In this document: piece by piece, positions 12,540-13,691 of the stretch
Numbering within the stretch: the stretch's first letter is position 1
Layout of the letters: each line of letters opens with the position of its first letter
NCBI GenBank assembly: GCA_964464635.1
Contig: CAYXGT010000075.1
Coordinates: 1-13,691, forward strand
DNA from: CAYLMG01 sp964464635
GTDB taxonomy: Bacteria > Planctomycetota > Phycisphaerae > Sedimentisphaerales > Anaerobacaceae
Direction of reading: 5' to 3'
DNA: 13,691 nt
Notes under the pieces: generated by a model
Seen by the model: only the letters and a program-made list of their open reading frames with translations
Database searches by the model: none
Told to the model about the DNA's origin: nothing
Translations under genes and position numbers: made by a program

Positions 12540-12567
12540 AGTTTAGCCATATTTGAGCCGGAGTCAA
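12540..12567 (-). promoter_or_regulatory. Candidate promoter of the etfBA-dehydrogenase operon
   Basis: Minus strand TTGACT (12567-12562; 5 of 6), a 16-base spacer and TAAACT (12545-12540; 4 of 6). Leader to GTG 12459 would be about 75 bases. A second possible -10, TATACT, lies at 12499-12494 without a good -35. Confidence 0.4.
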
Positions 12568-12574
12568 GGCTAAA
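12542..12574. promoter_or_regulatory. Operator-like inverted repeat over the etf promoter
   Basis: TTTAGCC (12542-12548) and GGCTAAA (12568-12574) are a perfect 7-bp inverted repeat with a 19-bp spacer. The left arm overlaps the -10 and the right arm abuts the -35 of the candidate promoter, the geometry expected of a repressor site. AAGTCG words also recur at 12533, 12573 and 12590. No regulator gene is in the window. Confidence 0.35.
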
Positions 12575-12646
12575 GTCGGAAAGCAGCCAAGTCGATTTAC
12601 AGACAGGTTAATGGTTGTTTATGTGTTAACAAGCGGGAAATTTTCT

Positions 12647-12674
12647 TTGACAATTTTGCTTAATTGTATATCGT
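12647..12674 (+). promoter_or_regulatory. Candidate promoter of the Ser/Thr kinase gene
   Basis: A perfect TTGACA (12647-12652), a 16-base spacer and TATCGT (12669-12674; 4 of 6). The leader to ATG 12722 would be about 40 bases. Divergent from the etf promoter in the same 262-bp gap. Confidence 0.4.
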
Positions 12675-12721
12675 TTGTATCATTGGATTGGGCTAATTTT
12701 CAGGATTGGGTTTTTAGATAG

Positions 12722-13691
12722 ATGTCGAGTGAGACAAACTACGATTCGATTTTCGGCAGGCTTGCATTAGAGCAGGGGCTCTGCACGGACGAGGAGCTGA
12801 AGCATTCACTTCTTGAGCTTGAATTACGGGACGAGTCAGAGCCGATTATCCTTGCCGACTTGATGGTGGAGCTCGGATATATTACGGAACCCCAGGCTGA
12901 GCGGCTGAGGGGCAGGATTAAGGATACCAAGGCTGAAGCTTACCAGATACCGGGTTATAAGATATTGGGCAAGCTCGGCAAAGGCGCGATGGCGGTTGTG
13001 TATAAAGCGAAGCAGCTCAGCCTTGACAGGGTGGTTGCGATAAAGGTCTTGCCCAAGCGGTTCAGCGAGAACCCTGAGTATGTCAAGCGTTTCTACCAGG
13101 AAGGGCGTGCCGCAGCAAAACTTAATCACAATAATATAGTACAGGCCATCGACGTCGGTGAGGCTGGGGGGTATCACTATTTTGTTATGGAATACGTTGA
13201 GGGAAAAACTCTGTACGAGGATTTGTCTGCCGGTAAGGTTTTTTCGGAGGAGGAAGCGCTTGATATAGTTATTCAAATTGCGAATGCCCTCAGACATGCG
13301 CATTCGATGGGTCTTATTCACCGTGACATCAAGCCGAAGAATATAATGATAAACCAGGATGGTGTGGTAAAACTTGCGGATATGGGTCTTGCTCGTGAGA
13401 CGACAGATATCGAAACTGCACAGAGCGAGGCAGGCAAGGCATACGGAACGCCTTATTATATTGCTCCGGAGCAGATTCGCGGCGAAATAGATATTGACGG
13501 CAGGGCGGATATTTACGGTCTTGGGGCGACGTTTTATCATATAGTTACGGGTCGTGTCCCCTTTATGGCGGATGAGCCGGCTGAAGTGATGCGAAAACAT
13601 TTGAGAGAAGAGCTGGTTCCGCCGGACCATATCAACACTTCACTTTCTGCGGGTGTGTCAGAAGTCATCGAGCTTATGATGGCAAAGCATC
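12722..13691 (+). CDS. Serine/threonine protein kinase, N-terminal part (runs off the right edge)
   Basis: An open frame of 323 codons from ATG 12722 that continues beyond the window. Residues about 8-66 form a helical N-terminal region with two related segments, FGRLALEQGLCTDEEL (11-26) and LADLMVELGYITEPQ (44-58), similar to the helical repeats before GspE/PilB-type ATPases and in other planctomycete kinases. The kinase domain starts at about 79: glycine loop LGKGAMAVVY (85-94; third glycine is alanine), catalytic K108 in VAIKVL, helix-C E127, HRDIKPKN (200-207; D202), DMG (220-222, replacing DFG), TPYYIAPEQ (243-251) and DIYGLG (263-268). The catalytic residues are present, so it should be active. 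The C-terminus, often a membrane segment and sensor repeats, is not seen. No convincing SD precedes the ATG. Confidence 0.92.
   Translation, partial: MSSETNYDSIFGRLALEQGLCTDEELKHSLLELELRDESEPIILADLMVELGYITEPQAERLRGRIKDTKAEAYQIPGYKILGKLGKGAMAVVYKAKQLSLDRVVAIKVLPKRFSENPEYVKRFYQEGRAAAKLNHNNIVQAIDVGEAGGYHYFVMEYVEGKTLYEDLSAGKVFSEEEALDIVIQIANALRHAHSMGLIHRDIKPKNIMINQDGVVKLADMGLARETTDIETAQSEAGKAYGTPYYIAPEQIRGEIDIDGRADIYGLGATFYHIVTGRVPFMADEPAEVMRKHLREELVPPDHINTSLSAGVSEVIELMMAKH

Noticed and set aside
12836..13630. 264-codon minus-strand open frame
   Set aside because: It is antisense to the kinase domain, whose catalytic motifs are all intact on the plus strand; the antisense product has no recognisable motif.

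Overview
The window looks like a chromosome segment from a Planctomycetota bacterium, most likely class Phycisphaerae (sediment or groundwater type). This is inferred from four things: long planctomycete-style Ser/Thr kinase architecture, a KDO/LPS export operon, weak or absent Shine-Dalgarno sequences at many starts, and intergenic gaps full of dispersed palindromic repeats. There is no rRNA, tRNA or CRISPR array in the window, and the taxonomy cannot be proven from the sequence alone.

Left part (1-2746): the first 24 codons of a leftward gene for an exported or membrane-anchored protein run off the left edge. A 414-bp gene-free gap follows, then a rightward pair: a TIGR03936/DUF2344-type radical-SAM-linked protein and a complete RNase G/E-type endoribonuclease. 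A convergent AT-rich orphan membrane protein (2783-3340) comes next. A 391-bp repeat-laden gap (3341-3731) leads to the next operon.

Centre (3732-7403): a rightward envelope operon, kdsD - kdsC - long LptC/OstA-like protein. KdsD makes arabinose-5-phosphate and KdsC removes the phosphate from KDO-8-phosphate, so both serve the LPS inner core. The 685-residue membrane-anchored third protein sits where lptC normally lies and looks like an enlarged LPS-transport periplasmic protein.

Right part (7433-12459): a leftward operon, etfB - etfA - acyl-CoA dehydrogenase - [four-helix-bundle module] - HAD phosphatase. The two ETF subunits and the dehydrogenase should form an acyl-CoA/electron-transfer unit; motifs in both ETF subunits resemble the electron-bifurcating type. 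The four-helix-bundle gene (TIGR02436/S23 family, related to proteins encoded in 23S rRNA intervening sequences) is enclosed by 15-16-bp tandem repeats that are inverted relative to each other. They start inside the dehydrogenase stop codon and end next to the HAD start codon, so this looks like a small inserted element. It is the most unusual structure in the window.

Right edge (12460-13691): a 262-bp divergent promoter region with a symmetric operator-like site, then the first 323 codons of a Ser/Thr protein kinase carrying an N-terminal helical domain; it runs off the right edge.

Three of the intergenic gaps (3341-3731, 4710-4786, 11460-11547) contain GC-rich or nested palindromes, and two of them share a 12-mer, which suggests scattered repeat families in this genome.
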